From Sipunculus nudus (Eukaryota; Annelida; Sipuncula; Golfingiida; Sipunculidae): a stretch of DNA of 64,000 nt. Location: contig CM049307.1 in the NCBI GenBank assembly GCA_026874595.1, forward strand, positions 4,859,579 to 4,923,578, read 5' to 3'. The translations under genes and the position numbers were made by a program. The notes under the pieces are model-generated. The model had not been told where the DNA came from. It saw only the letters and a program-made list of their open reading frames with translations, and ran no database searches. This document shows, one piece after another, positions 12,201-27,200 of this stretch (positions are counted from its first letter, which is position 1; every line of letters begins with the position of its first letter).

Positions 12201-15200
12201 ACATAGTGATGATCCCTGGTATCATATTAGTGGTCTCGGTGATGATGATATAGTGATGGCTTATTTCATCCCAGTGGTCTTAGTGATGATGACATAGTGA
12301 TGGCTTATTTCATCCTAGTGGTCTTAGTGATGATGAGAGGAGGAGGAAATTGGATGTCCAGGCTCGGGAGAACATCTACCACAGATTTGTCCAGGGCAAC
12401 CTTATCCTGAAACAAGGCTTTTTGGAGAAGAGAAAGGTGAGTCAATCTTGTACAGCTGTTACTGGTATATATATTTTTCTTTCTCTTTCGTGTAACTGAT
12501 TCATTTGTTGTTTTATTAAGTTACTGTTTTAATATTTATCTTGTTAATACTTGTATATAAATACTTTTAATATCTGGTATTAGTGTATTTGAATTGTTGA
12601 TTATTATATAAATAACCATATATTATGACTGATTAGAACATACTGTTAGTTATAGCATCTGGTACTAGTTGGAAGACCCTGGTTCAATCCCATAATGTCA
12701 ACACAGACCCATCTTGTCATTAGGTGGCATGCAAAATTTGTGTCACAGTGATATCATGCTATTAAAGCCCTTAAAATTTTAATTTATTTAAAAATCACAA
12801 AAAAAGTTCTCTTTTATCTTCATGAACTGTTAGAGAGTGAATATATTCATTCATTTCCATGACACTGCTTTTATGTGACAGGGCTTGTTTGCCAGAAGAC
12901 GCATGTTCCTGCTGACAGAGGGCCCTCATTTATACTACGTAGATGCAAAAGAGATGGTTTTAAAGGGGCAGGTTCCTTGGTGAGTGAAAGTCATATTATC
13001 TACCAATAGTAGTGAATGTGTAGGTTCAAGTGGTTCAAGAGTTGAAGGTTTTATCTGCAGTCAAATGGTAAGATCTTGATAGAACCTCAGACACTCGCTG
13101 TAATTCCTCACATACAGTCAGATGGTAAGATTTTGATAGAACCTCAAAGACTCACTGCAATTCCTCACATGTGGTCAGATGGTAAGATCTTAATAGAACC
13201 TAATACACTTGTTGTAATTCCTCACTTATGGTCAGATGCTGAGATCTTGATAGAACCTCAGACACTTATTTTAATTCCTCACCTATGGTCAGATGGTGAG
13301 ATCTTGATAGAACCTCAGACACTTGTTGTAATTCCTCACTTATGGTCAGATGGTGTGATCTTGATAGAACCTCAGACACTTGTTGTAATTCCTCACTTAT
13401 GGTCAGATGGTAAGATCTTGATAGAACCTCAGACACTTGTTGTAATTCCACACTTATGGTCAGATGGTAAGATCTGGATAATACCTCAGACACTTGTTGT
13501 AATTCCTCACTTATGGTCAGATGGTGAGATCTTGATAGAACCTCAGACACTTGTTGTAATTCCTCACTTATGGTCAGATGGTAAGATCTGGATAATACCT
13601 CAGACACTTGTTGTAATTCCTCACTTATGGTCAGATGGTGAGATCTTGATAGAACCTCAGACACTTGTTGTAATTCCTCACTTATGGTCAGATGGTAAGA
13701 TCTTGATAGAACCTCAGACACTTGTTGTAATTCCTCACATATGGTCAGATGGTAAGATCTGGATAATACCTCAGACACTTGTTGTAATTCCTCACTTATG
13801 GTCAGATGGTGAGATCTTGATAGAACCTCAGACACTTGTTGTAATTCCTCACTTATGGTTAGATGGTGAGATCTTGATAGAACCTCAGACACTTGTTGTA
13901 ATTCCTCACTTATGGTCAGATGGTAAGATCTGGATAATACCTCAGACACTTGTTGTAATTCCTCACTTATGGTCAGATGGTAAGATCTGGATAATACCTC
14001 AGACACTTGTTGTAATTCCTCACTTATGGTCAGATGATGTGATCTTGATAGAACCTCAGACACTTGTTGTAATTCCTTACTTATGGTCAGATGGTGAGAT
14101 CTTGATAGAACCTCAGACACTTGTTGTAAATCCTCACTTATGGTCAGTTGGTGTGATCTTGATAGAACCATAGACACTTGTTGTAATTCCTTACTTATGG
14201 TCAGATAGTAAGATCTTGATAGAACCTCAGACACTTGTTGTAATTCCTTACTTATGGTCAGATGGTGAGAGCTTGATAGAACCTCAGACACTTGTTGTAA
14301 ATCCTCACTTATGGTCAGATGGTAAGATCTTGATAGAACCTCAGACACTTTTTGTAATTCCTTACTTATGGTCAGATGGTAAGATCTTGATAGAACCTCA
14401 GACACTTGTTGTAAATCCTCACTTATGGTCAGTTGGTGTGATCTTGATAGAACCATAGACACTTGTTGTAATTCCTTACTTATGGTCAGATGGTGAGATC
14501 TTGATAGAACCTCAGACACTTGTTGTAATTCCTCACTTATGGTCAGATGGTGAGAGCTTGATAGAACCTCAGACACTTGTTGTAAATCCTCACTTATGGT
14601 CAGATGGTAAGATCTTGATAGAACCTCAGACACTTGTTGTAATTCCTTACTTATGGTCAGATGGTGAGATCTTGATAGAACCTCAGACACTTGTTGTAAA
14701 TCCTCACTTATGGTCAGATAGTAAGATCTTGATAGAACCTCAGACACTTGTTGTAATTCCTTACTTATGGTCAGATGGTGAGAGCTTGATAGAACCTCAG
14801 ACACTTGTTGTAAATCCTCACTTATGGTCAGATGGTAAGATCTTGATAGAACCTCAGACACTTGTTGTAATTCCTTACTTATGGTCAGATGGTGAGATCT
14901 TGATAGAACCTCAGACACTTGTTGTAAATCCTCACTTATGGTCAGATGGTGAGATCTTGATAGAACCTCAGACACTTGTTGTAATTCCTTACTTATGGTC
15001 AGATGGTGAGATCTTGATAGAACCTCAGACACTTGTTGTAAATCCTCACTTATGGTCAGTTGGTGTGATCTTGATAGAACCATAGACACTTGTTGTAATT
15101 CCTTACTTATGGTCAGATAGTAAGATCTTGATAGAACCTCAGACACTTGTTGTAATTCCTCACTTATGGTCAGATGGTGAGATCTTGATAGAACCTCAGA

Positions 15201-18200
15201 CACTTGTTGTAATTCCTTACTTATGGTCAGATGGTGAGATCTTGATAGAACCTCAGACACTTGTTGTAAATCCTCACTTATGGTCAGATGGTAAGATCTT
15301 GATAGAACCTCAGACACTTGTTGTAATTCCTTACTTATGGTCAGATAGTAAGATCTTGATAGAACCTCAGACACTTGTTGTAAATCCTCACTTATGGTCA
15401 GATGGTAAGATCTTGATAGAACCTCAGACACTTGTTGTAATTCCTTACTTATGGTCAGATAGTAAGATCTTGATAGAACCTCAGACACTTGTTGTAAATC
15501 CTCACTTATGGTCAGATGGTGAGATCTTGATAGAACCTCAGACACTTGTTGTAATTCCTTACTTATGGTCAGATGGTGAGATCTTGATAGAACCTCAGAC
15601 ACTTGTTGTAATTCCTTACTTATGGTCAGATGGTGAGAGCTTGATAGAACCTCAGACACTTGTTGTAAATCCTCACTTATGGTCAGATGGTGAGATCTTG
15701 ATAGAACCTCAGACACTTGTTGTAATTCCTTACTTATGGTCAGATGGTAAGATCTTGATAGAACCTCAGACACTTGTTGTAAATCCTCACTTATGGTCAG
15801 ATGGTGAGATCTTGATAGAACCTCAGACACTTGTTGTAATTCCTCACTTATGGTCAGACTGTAAGATCTTGATAGAACCTCAGACACTTGTTGTAAATCC
15901 TCACTTATGGTCAGATGGTGAGATCTTGATAGAACCTCAGACACTTGTTGTAATTCCTCACTTATGGTCAGACTGTAAGATCTTGATAGAACCTCAGACA
16001 CTTGTTGTAAATCCTCACTTATGGTCAGATGGTGAGAGCTTGATAGAACCTCAGACACTTGTTGTAATTCCTTACTTATGGTCAGATGGTAAGATCTTGA
16101 TAGAACCTCAGACACTTGTTGTAATTCCTTACTTATGGTCAGATGGAAAGATCTTGATAGAACCTCAGACACTTGTTGTAAATCCTCACTTATGGTCAGA
16201 TGGTGAGATCTTGATAGAACCTCAGACACTTGTTGTAATTCCTCACTTATGGTCAGACTGTAAGATCTTGATAGAACCTCAGACACTTGTTGTAAATCCT
16301 CACTTATGGTCAGATGGTGAGATCTTGATAGAACCTCAGACACTTGTTGTAATTCCTCACTTATGGTCAGACTGTAAGATCTTGATAGAACCTCAGACAC
16401 TTGTTGTAAATCCTCACTTATGGTCAGATGGTGAGAGCTTGATAGAACCTCAGACACTTGTTGTAATTCCTCACTTATGGTCAGATGGTAAGATCTTGAT
16501 AGAACCTCAGACACTTGTTGTAATTCCTCACTTATGGTCAGATGGTGAGATCTTGATAGAACCTCAGACACTTGTTGTAATTCCTCACTTATGGTCAGAT
16601 GGTGAGAGCTTGATAGAACCTCAGACACTTGTTGTAATTCCTCACTTATGGTCAGATGGTAAGATCTTGATAGAACCTCAGACACTTGTTGTAAATCCTC
16701 ACTTATGGTCAGATGGAAAGATCTTGATAGAACCTCAGACACTTGTTGTAAATCCTCACTTATGGTCAGATGGTGAGAGCTTGATAGAACCTCAGACACT
16801 TGTTGTAATTCCTCACTTATGGTCAGATGGTAAGATCTTGATAGAACCTCAGACACTTGTTGTAATTCCTCACTTATGGTCAGATGGTGAGATCTTGATA
16901 GAACCTCAGACACTTGTTGTAATTCCTCACTTATGGTCAGATGGTGAGAGCTTGATAGAACCTCAGACACTTGTTGTAATTCCTCACTTATGGTCAGATG
17001 GTAAGATCTTGATAGAACCTCAGACACTTGTTGTAAATCCTCACTTATGGTCAGATGGAAAGATCTTGATAGAACCTCAGACACTTGTTGTAATTCCTTA
17101 CTTATGGTCAGATGGAAAGATCTTGATAGAACCTCAGACACTTGTTGTAATTCCTTACTTATGGTCAGATGGTGAGATCTTGATAGAACCTCAGACACTT
17201 GTTGTAAATCCTCACTTATGGTCAGTTGGTGTGATCTTGATAGAACCATAGACACTTGTTGTAATTCCTTACTTATGGTCAGATAGTAAGATCTTGATAG
17301 AACCTCAGACACTTGTTGTAATTCCTTACTTATGGTCAGATGGTGAGAGCTTGATAGAACCTCAGACACTTGTTGTAAATCCTCACTTATGGTCAGATGG
17401 TAAGATCTTGATAGAACCTCAGACACTTGTTGTAATTCCTCACTTATGGTCAGATGGAAAGATCTTGATAGAACCTCAGACACTTGTTGTAATTCCTTAC
17501 TTATGGTCAGATGGTGAGATCTTGATAGAACCTCAGACACTTGTTGTAATTCCTCACTTATGGTCAGATGGTAAGATCTTGATAGAACCTCAGACACTTG
17601 TTGTAATTCCTCACTTATGGTCAGATGGTAAGATCTGGATAATACCTCAGACACTTGTTGTAATTCCTCACTTATGGTCAGATGGTGAGATCTTGATAGA
17701 ACCTCAGACACTTGTTGTAATTCCTCACTTATGGTCAGATGGTAAGATCTGGATAATACCTCAGACACTTGTTGTAATTCCTCACTTATGGTCAGATGGT
17801 GAGATCTTGATAGAACCTCAGACACTTGTTGTAATTCCTCACTTATGGTCAGATGGTAAGATCTTGATAGAACCTCAGACACTTGTTGTAATTCCTCACA
17901 TATGGTCAGATGGTAAGATCTGGATAATACCTCAGACACTTGTTGTAATTCCTCACTTATGGTCAGATGGTGAGATCTTGATAGAACCTCAGACACTTGT
18001 TGTAATTCTTCACTTATGGTCAGTTGGTGTGATCTTGATAGAACCATAGACACTTGTTGTAATTCCTTACTTATGGTCAGATAGTAAGATCTTGATAGAA
18101 CCTCAGACACTTGTTGTAATTCCTTACTTATGGTCAGATGGTGAGAGCTTGATAGAACCTCAGACACTTGTTGTAAATCCTCACTTATGGTCAGATGGTA

Positions 18201-21200
18201 AGATCTTGATAGAACCTCAGACACTTGTTGTAATTCCTCACTTATGGTCAGATGGAAAGATCTTGATAGAACCTCAGACACTTGTTGTAATTCCTTACTG
18301 ATGGTCAGATGGTAAGATCTTGATAGAACCTCAGACACTTGTTGTAAATCCTCACTTATGGTCAGATGGTAAGATCTTGATAGAACCTCAGACACTTGTT
18401 GTAATTCCTTACTTATGGTCAGATAGTAAGATCTTGATACAACCTCAGACACTTGTTGTAAATCCTCACTTATGGTCAGATGGTGAGATCTTGATAGAAC
18501 CATAGACACTTGTTGTAATTCCTTACTTATGGTCAGATGGTGAGATCTTGATAGAACCTCAGACACTTGTTGTAATTCCTCACTTATGGTCAGATGGTGA
18601 GAGCTTGATAGAACCTCAGACACTTGTTGTAAATCCTCACTTATGGTCAGATGGTAAGATCTTGATAGAACCTCAGACACTTGTTGTAATTCCTTACTTA
18701 TGGTCAGATGGTGAGATCTTGATAGAACCTCAGACACTTGTTGTAAATCCTCACTTATGGTCAGATGGTGAGATCTTGATAGAACCTCAGACACTTGTTG
18801 TAATTCCTTACTTATGGTCAGATGGTGAGATCTTGATAGAACCTCAGACACTTGTTGTAAATCCTCACTTATGGTCAGTTGGTGTGATCTTGATAGAACC
18901 ATAGACACTTGTTGTAATTCCTTACTTATGGTCAGATAGTAAGATCTTGATAGAACCTCAGACACTTGTTGTAATTCCTCACTTATGGTCAGATGGTGAG
19001 ATCTTGATAGAACCTCAGACACTTGTTGTAATTCCTTACTTATGGTCAGATGGTGAGATCTTGATAGAACCTCAGACACTTGTTGTAAATCCTCACTTAT
19101 GGTCAGATGGTAAGATCTTGATAGAACCTCAGACACTTGTTGTAATTCCTTACTTATGGTCAGATAGTAAGATCTTGATAGAACCTCAGACACTTGTTGT
19201 AAATCCTCACTTATGGTCAGATGGTAAGATCTTGATAGAACCTCAGACACTTGTTGTAATTCCTTACTTATGGTCAGATAGTAAGATCTTGATAGAACCT
19301 CAGACACTTGTTGTAAATCCTCACTTATGGTCAGATGGTGAGATCTTGATAGAACCTCAGACACTTGTTGTAATTCCTTACTTATGGTCAGATGGTGAGA
19401 TCTTGATAGAACCTCAGACACTTGTTGTAATTCCTTACTTATGGTCAGATGGTGAGAGCTTGATAGAACCTCAGACACTTGTTGTAAATCCTCACTTATG
19501 GTCAGATGGTGAGATCTTGATAGAACCTCAGACACTTGTTGTAATTCCTTACTTATGGTCAGATGGTAAGATCTTGATAGAACCTCAGACACTTGTTGTA
19601 AATCCTCACTTATGGTCAGATGGTGAGATCTTGATAGAACCTCAGACACTTGTTGTAATTCCTCACTTATGGTCAGACTGTAAGATCTTGATAGAACCTC
19701 AGACACTTGTTGTAAATCCTCACTTATGGTCAGATGGTGAGATCTTGATAGAACCTCAGACACTTGTTGTAATTCCTCACTTATGGTCAGACTGTAAGAT
19801 CTTGATAGAACCTCAGACACTTGTTGTAAATCCTCACTTATGGTCAGATGGTGAGAGCTTGATAGAACCTCAGACACTTGTTGTAATTCCTTACTTATGG
19901 TCAGATGGTAAGATCTTGATAGAACCTCAGACACTTGTTGTAATTCCTTACTTATGGTCAGATGGAAAGATCTTGATAGAACCTCAGACACTTGTTGTAA
20001 ATCCTCACTTATGGTCAGATGGTGAGATCTTGATAGAACCTCAGACACTTGTTGTAATTCCTCACTTATGGTCAGACTGTAAGATCTTGATAGAACCTCA
20101 GACACTTGTTGTAAATCCTCACTTATGGTCAGATGGTGAGATCTTGATAGAACCTCAGACACTTGTTGTAATTCCTCACTTATGGTCAGACTGTAAGATC
20201 TTGATAGAACCTCAGACACTTGTTGTAAATCCTCACTTATGGTCAGATGGTGAGAGCTTGATAGAACCTCAGACACTTGTTGTAATTCCTCACTTATGGT
20301 CAGATGGTAAGATCTTGATAGAACCTCAGACACTTGTTGTAATTCCTCACTTATGGTCAGATGGTGAGATCTTGATAGAACCTCAGACACTTGTTGTAAT
20401 TCCTCACTTATGGTCAGATGGTGAGAGCTTGATAGAACCTCAGACACTTGTTGTAATTCCTCACTTATGGTCAGATGGTAAGATCTTGATAGAACCTCAG
20501 ACACTTGTTGTAAATCCTCACTTATGGTCAGATGGAAAGATCTTGATAGAACCTCAGACACTTGTTGTAAATCCTCACTTATGGTCAGATGGTGAGAGCT
20601 TGATAGAACCTCAGACACTTGTTGTAATTCCTCACTTATGGTCAGATGGTAAGATCTTGATAGAACCTCAGACACTTGTTGTAATTCCTCACTTATGGTC
20701 AGATGGTGAGATCTTGATAGAACCTCAGACACTTGTTGTAATTCCTCACTTATGGTCAGATGGTGAGAGCTTGATAGAACCTCAGACACTTGTTGTAATT
20801 CCTCACTTATGGTCAGATGGTAAGATCTTGATAGAACCTCAGACACTTGTTGTAAATCCTCACTTATGGTCAGATGGAAAGATCTTGATAGAACCTCAGA
20901 CACTTGTTGTAATTCCTTACTTATGGTCAGATGGAAAGATCTTGATAGAACCTCAGACACTTGTTGTAATTCCTTACTTATGGTCAGATGGTGAGATCTT
21001 GATAGAACCTCAGACACTTGTTGTAAATCCTCACTTATGGTCAGTTGGTGTGATCTTGATAGAACCATAGACACTTGTTGTAATTCCTTACTTATGGTCA
21101 GATAGTAAGATCTTGATAGAACCTCAGACACTTGTTGTAATTCCTTACTTATGGTCAGATGGTGAGAGCTTGATAGAACCTCAGACACTTGTTGTAAATC

Positions 21201-24200
21201 CTCACTTATGGTCAGATGGTAAGATCTTGATAGAACCTCAGACACTTGTTGTAATTCCTCACTTATGGTCAGATGGAAAGATCTTGATAGAACCTCAGAC
21301 ACTTGTTGTAATTCCTTACTTATGGTCAGATGGTGAGATCTTGATAGAACCTCAGACACTTGTTGTAATTCCTCACTTATGGTCAGATGGTAAGATCTTG
21401 ATAGAACCTCAGACACTTGTTGTAATTCCTCACTTATGGTCAGATGGTAAGATCTGGATAATACCTCAGACACTTGTTGTAATTCCTCACTTATGGTCAG
21501 ATGGTGAGATCTTGATAGAACCTCAGACACTTGTTGTAATTCCTCACTTATGGTCAGATGGTAAGATCTGGATAATACCTCAGACACTTGTTGTAATTCC
21601 TCACTTATGGTCAGATGGTGAGATCTTGATAGAACCTCAGACACTTGTTGTAATTCCTCACTTATGGTCAGATGGTAAGATCTTGATAGAACCTCAGACA
21701 CTTGTTGTAATTCCTCACATATGGTCAGATGGTAAGATCTGGATAATACCTCAGACACTTGTTGTAATTCCTCACTTATGGTCAGATGGTGAGATCTTGA
21801 TAGAACCTCAGACACTTGTTGTAATTCTTCACTTATGGTCAGTTGGTGTGATCTTGATAGAACCATAGACACTTGTTGTAATTCCTTACTTATGGTCAGA
21901 TAGTAAGATCTTGATAGAACCTCAGACACTTGTTGTAATTCCTTACTTATGGTCAGATGGTGAGAGCTTGATAGAACCTCAGACACTTGTTGTAAATCCT
22001 CACTTATGGTCAGATGGTAAGATCTTGATAGAACCTCAGACACTTGTTGTAATTCCTCACTTATGGTCAGATGGAAAGATCTTGATAGAACCTCAGACAC
22101 TTGTTGTAATTCCTTACTGATGGTCAGATGGTAAGATCTTGATAGAACCTCAGACACTTGTTGTAAATCCTCACTTATGGTCAGATGGTAAGATCTTGAT
22201 AGAACCTCAGACACTTGTTGTAATTCCTTACTTATGGTCAGATAGTAAGATCTTGATACAACCTCAGACACTTGTTGTAAATCCTCACTTATGGTCAGAT
22301 GGTGAGATCTTGATAGAACCATAGACACTTGTTGTAATTCCTTACTTATGGTCAGATGGTGAGATCTTGATAGAACCTCAGACACTTGTTGTAATTCCTC
22401 ACTTATGGTCAGATGGTGAGAGCTTGATAGAACCTCAGACACTTGTTGTAAATCCTCACTTATGGTCAGATGGTAAGATCTTGATAGAACCTCAGACACT
22501 TGTTGTAATTCCTTACTTATGGTCAGATGGTGAGATCTTGATAGAACCTCAGACACTTGTTGTAAATCCTCACTTATGGTCAGATAGTAAGATCTTGATA
22601 GAACCTCAGACACTTGTTGTAATTCCTTACTTATGGTCAGATGGTGAGAGCTTGATAGAACCTCAGACACTTGTTGTAAATCCTCACTTATGATCAGATG
22701 GTAAGATCTTGATAGAACCTCAGACACTTGTTGTAATTCCTTACTTATGGTCAGATGGTGAGATCTTGATAGAACCTCAGACACTTGTTGTAAATCCTCA
22801 CTTATGGTCAGATGGTGAGATCTTGATAGAACCTCAGACACTTGTTGTAATTCCTTACTTATGGTCAGATGGTGAGATCTTGATAGAACCTCAGACACTT
22901 GTTGTAAATCCTCACTTATGGTCAGTTGGTGTGATCTTGATAGAACCATAGACACTTGTTGTAATTCCTTACTTATGGTCAGATAGTAAGATCTTGATAG
23001 AACCTCAGACACTTGTTGTAATTCCTCACTTATGGTCAGATGGTGAGATCTTGATAGAACCTCAGACACTTGTTGTAATTCCTTACTTATGGTCAGATGG
23101 TGAGATCTTGATAGAACCTCAGACACTTGTTGTAAATCCTCACTTATGGTCAGATGGTAAGATCTTGATAGAACCTCAGACACTTGTTGTAATTCCTTAC
23201 TTATGGTCAGATAGTAAGATCTTGATAGAACCTCAGACACTTGTTGTAAATCCTCACTTATGGTCAGATGGTAAGATCTTGATAGAACCTCAGACACTTG
23301 TTGTAATTCCTTACTTATGGTCAGATAGTAAGATCTTGATAGAACCTCAGACACTTGTTGTAAATCCTCACTTATGGTCAGATGGTGAGATCTTGATAGA
23401 ACCTCAGACACTTGTTGTAATTCCTTACTTATGGTCAGATGGTGAGATCTTGATAGAACCTCAGACACTTGTTGTAATTCCTTACTTATGGTCAGATGGT
23501 GAGAGCTTGATAGAACCTCAGACACTTGTTGTAAATCCTCACTTATGGTCAGATGGTAAGATCTTGATAGAACCTCAGACACTTGTTGTAATTCCTTACT
23601 TATGGTCAGATAGTAAGATCTTGATAGAACCTCAGACACTTGTTGTAAATCCTCACTTATGGTCAGATGGTGAGAGCTTGATAGAACCTCAGACACTTGT
23701 TGTAATTCCTCACTTATGGTCAGATAGTAAGATCTTGATAGAACCTCAGACACTTGTTGTAAATCCTCACTTATGGTCAGATGGTGAGATCTTGATAGAA
23801 CCTCAGACACTTGTTGTAAATCCTCACTTATGGTCAGATGGTGAGATCTTGATAGAACCTCAGACACTTGTTGTAAATCCTCACTTATGGTCAGATGGTG
23901 TGATCTTGATAGAACCATAGACACTTGTTGTAATTCCTCACTTATGGTCAGATAGTAAGATCTTGATAGAACCTCAGACACTTGTTGTAATTCCTTACTT
24001 ATGGTCAGATGGTGAGAGCTTGATAGAACCTCAGACACTTGTTGTAAATCCTCACTTATGGTCAGATGGAAAGATCTTGATAGAACCTCAGACACTTGTT
24101 GTAATTCCTCACTTATGGTCAGACTGTAAGATCTTGATAGAACCTCAGACACTTGTTGTAAATCCTCACTTATGGTCAGATGGAAAGATCTTGATAGAAC

Positions 24201-27200
24201 CTCAGACACTTGTTGTAATTCCTTACTTATGGTCAGATGGAAAGATCTTGATAGAACCTCAGACACTTGTTGTAATTCCTTACTTATGGTCAGATGGTGA
24301 GATCTTGATAGAACCTCAGACACTTGTTGTAAATCCTCACTTATGGTCAGATGGTAAGATCTTGATAGAACCTCAGACACTTGTTGTAATTCCTCACTTA
24401 TGGTCAGACGGTGAGAGCTTGATAGAACCTCAGACACTTGTTGTAAATCCTCACTTATGGTCAGATGGAAAGATCTTGATAGAACCTCAGACACTTGTTG
24501 TAATTCCTTACTTATGGTCAGATGGAAAGATCTTGATAGAACCTCAGACACTTGTTGTAATTCCTTACTTATGGTCAGATGGTGAGATCTTGATAGAACC
24601 TCAGACACTTGTTGTAAATCCTCACTTATGGTCAGATGGTAAGATCTTGATAGAACCTCAGACACTTGTTGTAATTCCTTACTTATGGTCAGATGGTGAG
24701 AGCTTGATAGAACCTCAGACACTTGTTGTAAATCCTCACTTATGGTCAGATGGTGAGATCTTGATAGAACCTCAGACACTTGTTGTAATTCCTTACTTAT
24801 GGTCAGATGGTGAGATCTTGATAGAACCTCAGACACTTGTTGTAAATCCTCACTTATGGTCAGATGGTGAGATCTTGATAGAACCTCAGACACTTGTTGT
24901 AATTCCTTACTTATGGTCAGATGGTGAGATCTTGATAGAACCTCAGACACTTGTTGTAAATCCTCACTTATGGTCAGATGGTGAGATCTTGATAGAACCT
25001 CAGACACTTGTTGTAATTCCTCACTTATGGTCAGATGGTGAGAGCTTGATAGAACCTCAGACACTTGTTGTAATTCCTCACTTATGGTCAGATGGTAAGA
25101 TCTTGATAGAACCTCAGACACTTGTTGTAAATCCTCACTTATGGTCAGATGGAAAGATCTTGATAGAACCTCAGACACTTGTTGTAATTCCTTACTTATG
25201 GTCAGATGGAAAGATCTTGATAGAACCTCAGACACTTGTTGTAATTCCTTACTTATGGTCAGATGGTGAGATCTTGATAGAACCTCAGACACTTGTTGTA
25301 AATCCTCACTTATGGTCAGTTGGTGTGATCTTGATAGAACCATAGACACTTGTTGTAATTCCTTACTTATGGTCAGATAGTAAGATCTTGATAGAACCTC
25401 AGACACTTGTTGTAATTCCTTACTTATGGTCAGATGGTGAGAGCTTGATAGAACCTCAGACACTTGTTGTAAATCCTCACTTATGGTCAGATGGTAAGAT
25501 CTTGATAGAACCTCAGACACTTGTTGTAATTCCTCACTTATGGTCAGATGGAAAGATCTTGATAGAACCTCAGACACTTGTTGTAATTCCTTACTTATGG
25601 TCAGATGGTGAGATCTTGATAGAACCTCAGACACTTGTTGTAATTCCTCACTTATGGTCAGATGGTAAGATCTTGATAGAACCTCAGACACTTGTTGTAA
25701 TTCCTCACTTATGGTCAGATGGTAAGATCTGGATAATACCTCAGACACTTGTTGTAATTCCTCACTTATGGTCAGATGGTGAGATCTTGATAGAACCTCA
25801 GACACTTGTTGTAATTCCTCACTTATGGTCAGATGGTAAGATCTGGATAATACCTCAGACACTTGTTGTAATTCCTCACTTATGGTCAGATGGTGAGATC
25901 TTGATAGAACCTCAGACACTTGTTGTAATTCCTCACTTATGGTCAGATGGTAAGATCTTGATAGAACCTCAGACACTTGTTGTAATTCCTCACATATGGT
26001 CAGATGGTAAGATCTGGATAATACCTCAGACACTTGTTGTAATTCCTCACTTATGGTCAGATGGTGAGATCTTGATAGAACCTCAGACACTTGTTGTAAT
26101 TCTTCACTTATGGTCAGTTGGTGTGATCTTGATAGAACCATAGACACTTGTTGTAATTCCTTACTTATGGTCAGATAGTAAGATCTTGATAGAACCTCAG
26201 ACACTTGTTGTAATTCCTTACTTATGGTCAGATGGTGAGAGCTTGATAGAACCTCAGACACTTGTTGTAAATCCTCACTTATGGTCAGATGGTAAGATCT
26301 TGATAGAACCTCAGACACTTGTTGTAATTCCTCACTTATGGTCAGATGGAAAGATCTTGATAGAACCTCAGACACTTGTTGTAATTCCTTACTGATGGTC
26401 AGATGGTAAGATCTTGATAGAACCTCAGACACTTGTTGTAAATCCTCACTTATGGTCAGATGGTAAGATCTTGATAGAACCTCAGACACTTGTTGTAATT
26501 CCTTACTTATGGTCAGATAGTAAGATCTTGATACAACCTCAGACACTTGTTGTAAATCCTCACTTATGGTCAGATGGTGAGATCTTGATAGAACCTCAGA
26601 CACTTGTTGTAAATCCTCACTTATGGTCAGATGGAAAGATCTTGATAGAACCTCAGACACTTGTTGTAATTCCTTACTTATGGTCAGATGGAAAGATCTT
26701 GATAGAACCTCAGACACTTGTTGTAATTCCTTACTTATGGTCAGATGGTGAGATCTTGATAGAACCTCAGACACTTGTTGTAAATCCTCACTTATGGTCA
26801 GATGGTAAGATCTTGATAGAACCTCAGACACTTGTTGTAATTCCTCACTTATGGTCAGACGGTGAGAGCTTGATAGAACCTCAGACACTTGTTGTAAATC
26901 CTCACTTATGGTCAGATGGAAAGATCTTGATAGAACCTCAGACACTTGTTGTAATTCCTTACTTATGGTCAGATGGAAAGATCTTGATAGAACCTCAGAC
27001 ACTTGTTGTAATTCCTTACTTATGGTCAGATGGTGAGATCTTGATAGAACCTCAGACACTTGTTGTAAATCCTCACTTATGGTCAGATGGTAAGATCTTG
27101 ATAGAACCTCAGACACTTGTTGTAATTCCTTACTTATGGTCAGATGGTGAGAGCTTGATAGAACCTCAGACACTTGTTGTAAATCCTCACTTATGGTCAG

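Noticed and set aside
12338-12343. Alternative acceptors AG at 12338-12339 and 12341-12342 for PDPK1 exon E
   Set aside because: They are in phase and possible, but the AG at 12326-12327 has the better upstream pyrimidine context (TTATTTCATCCTAG...GTCTTAG). Not excluded without cDNA.
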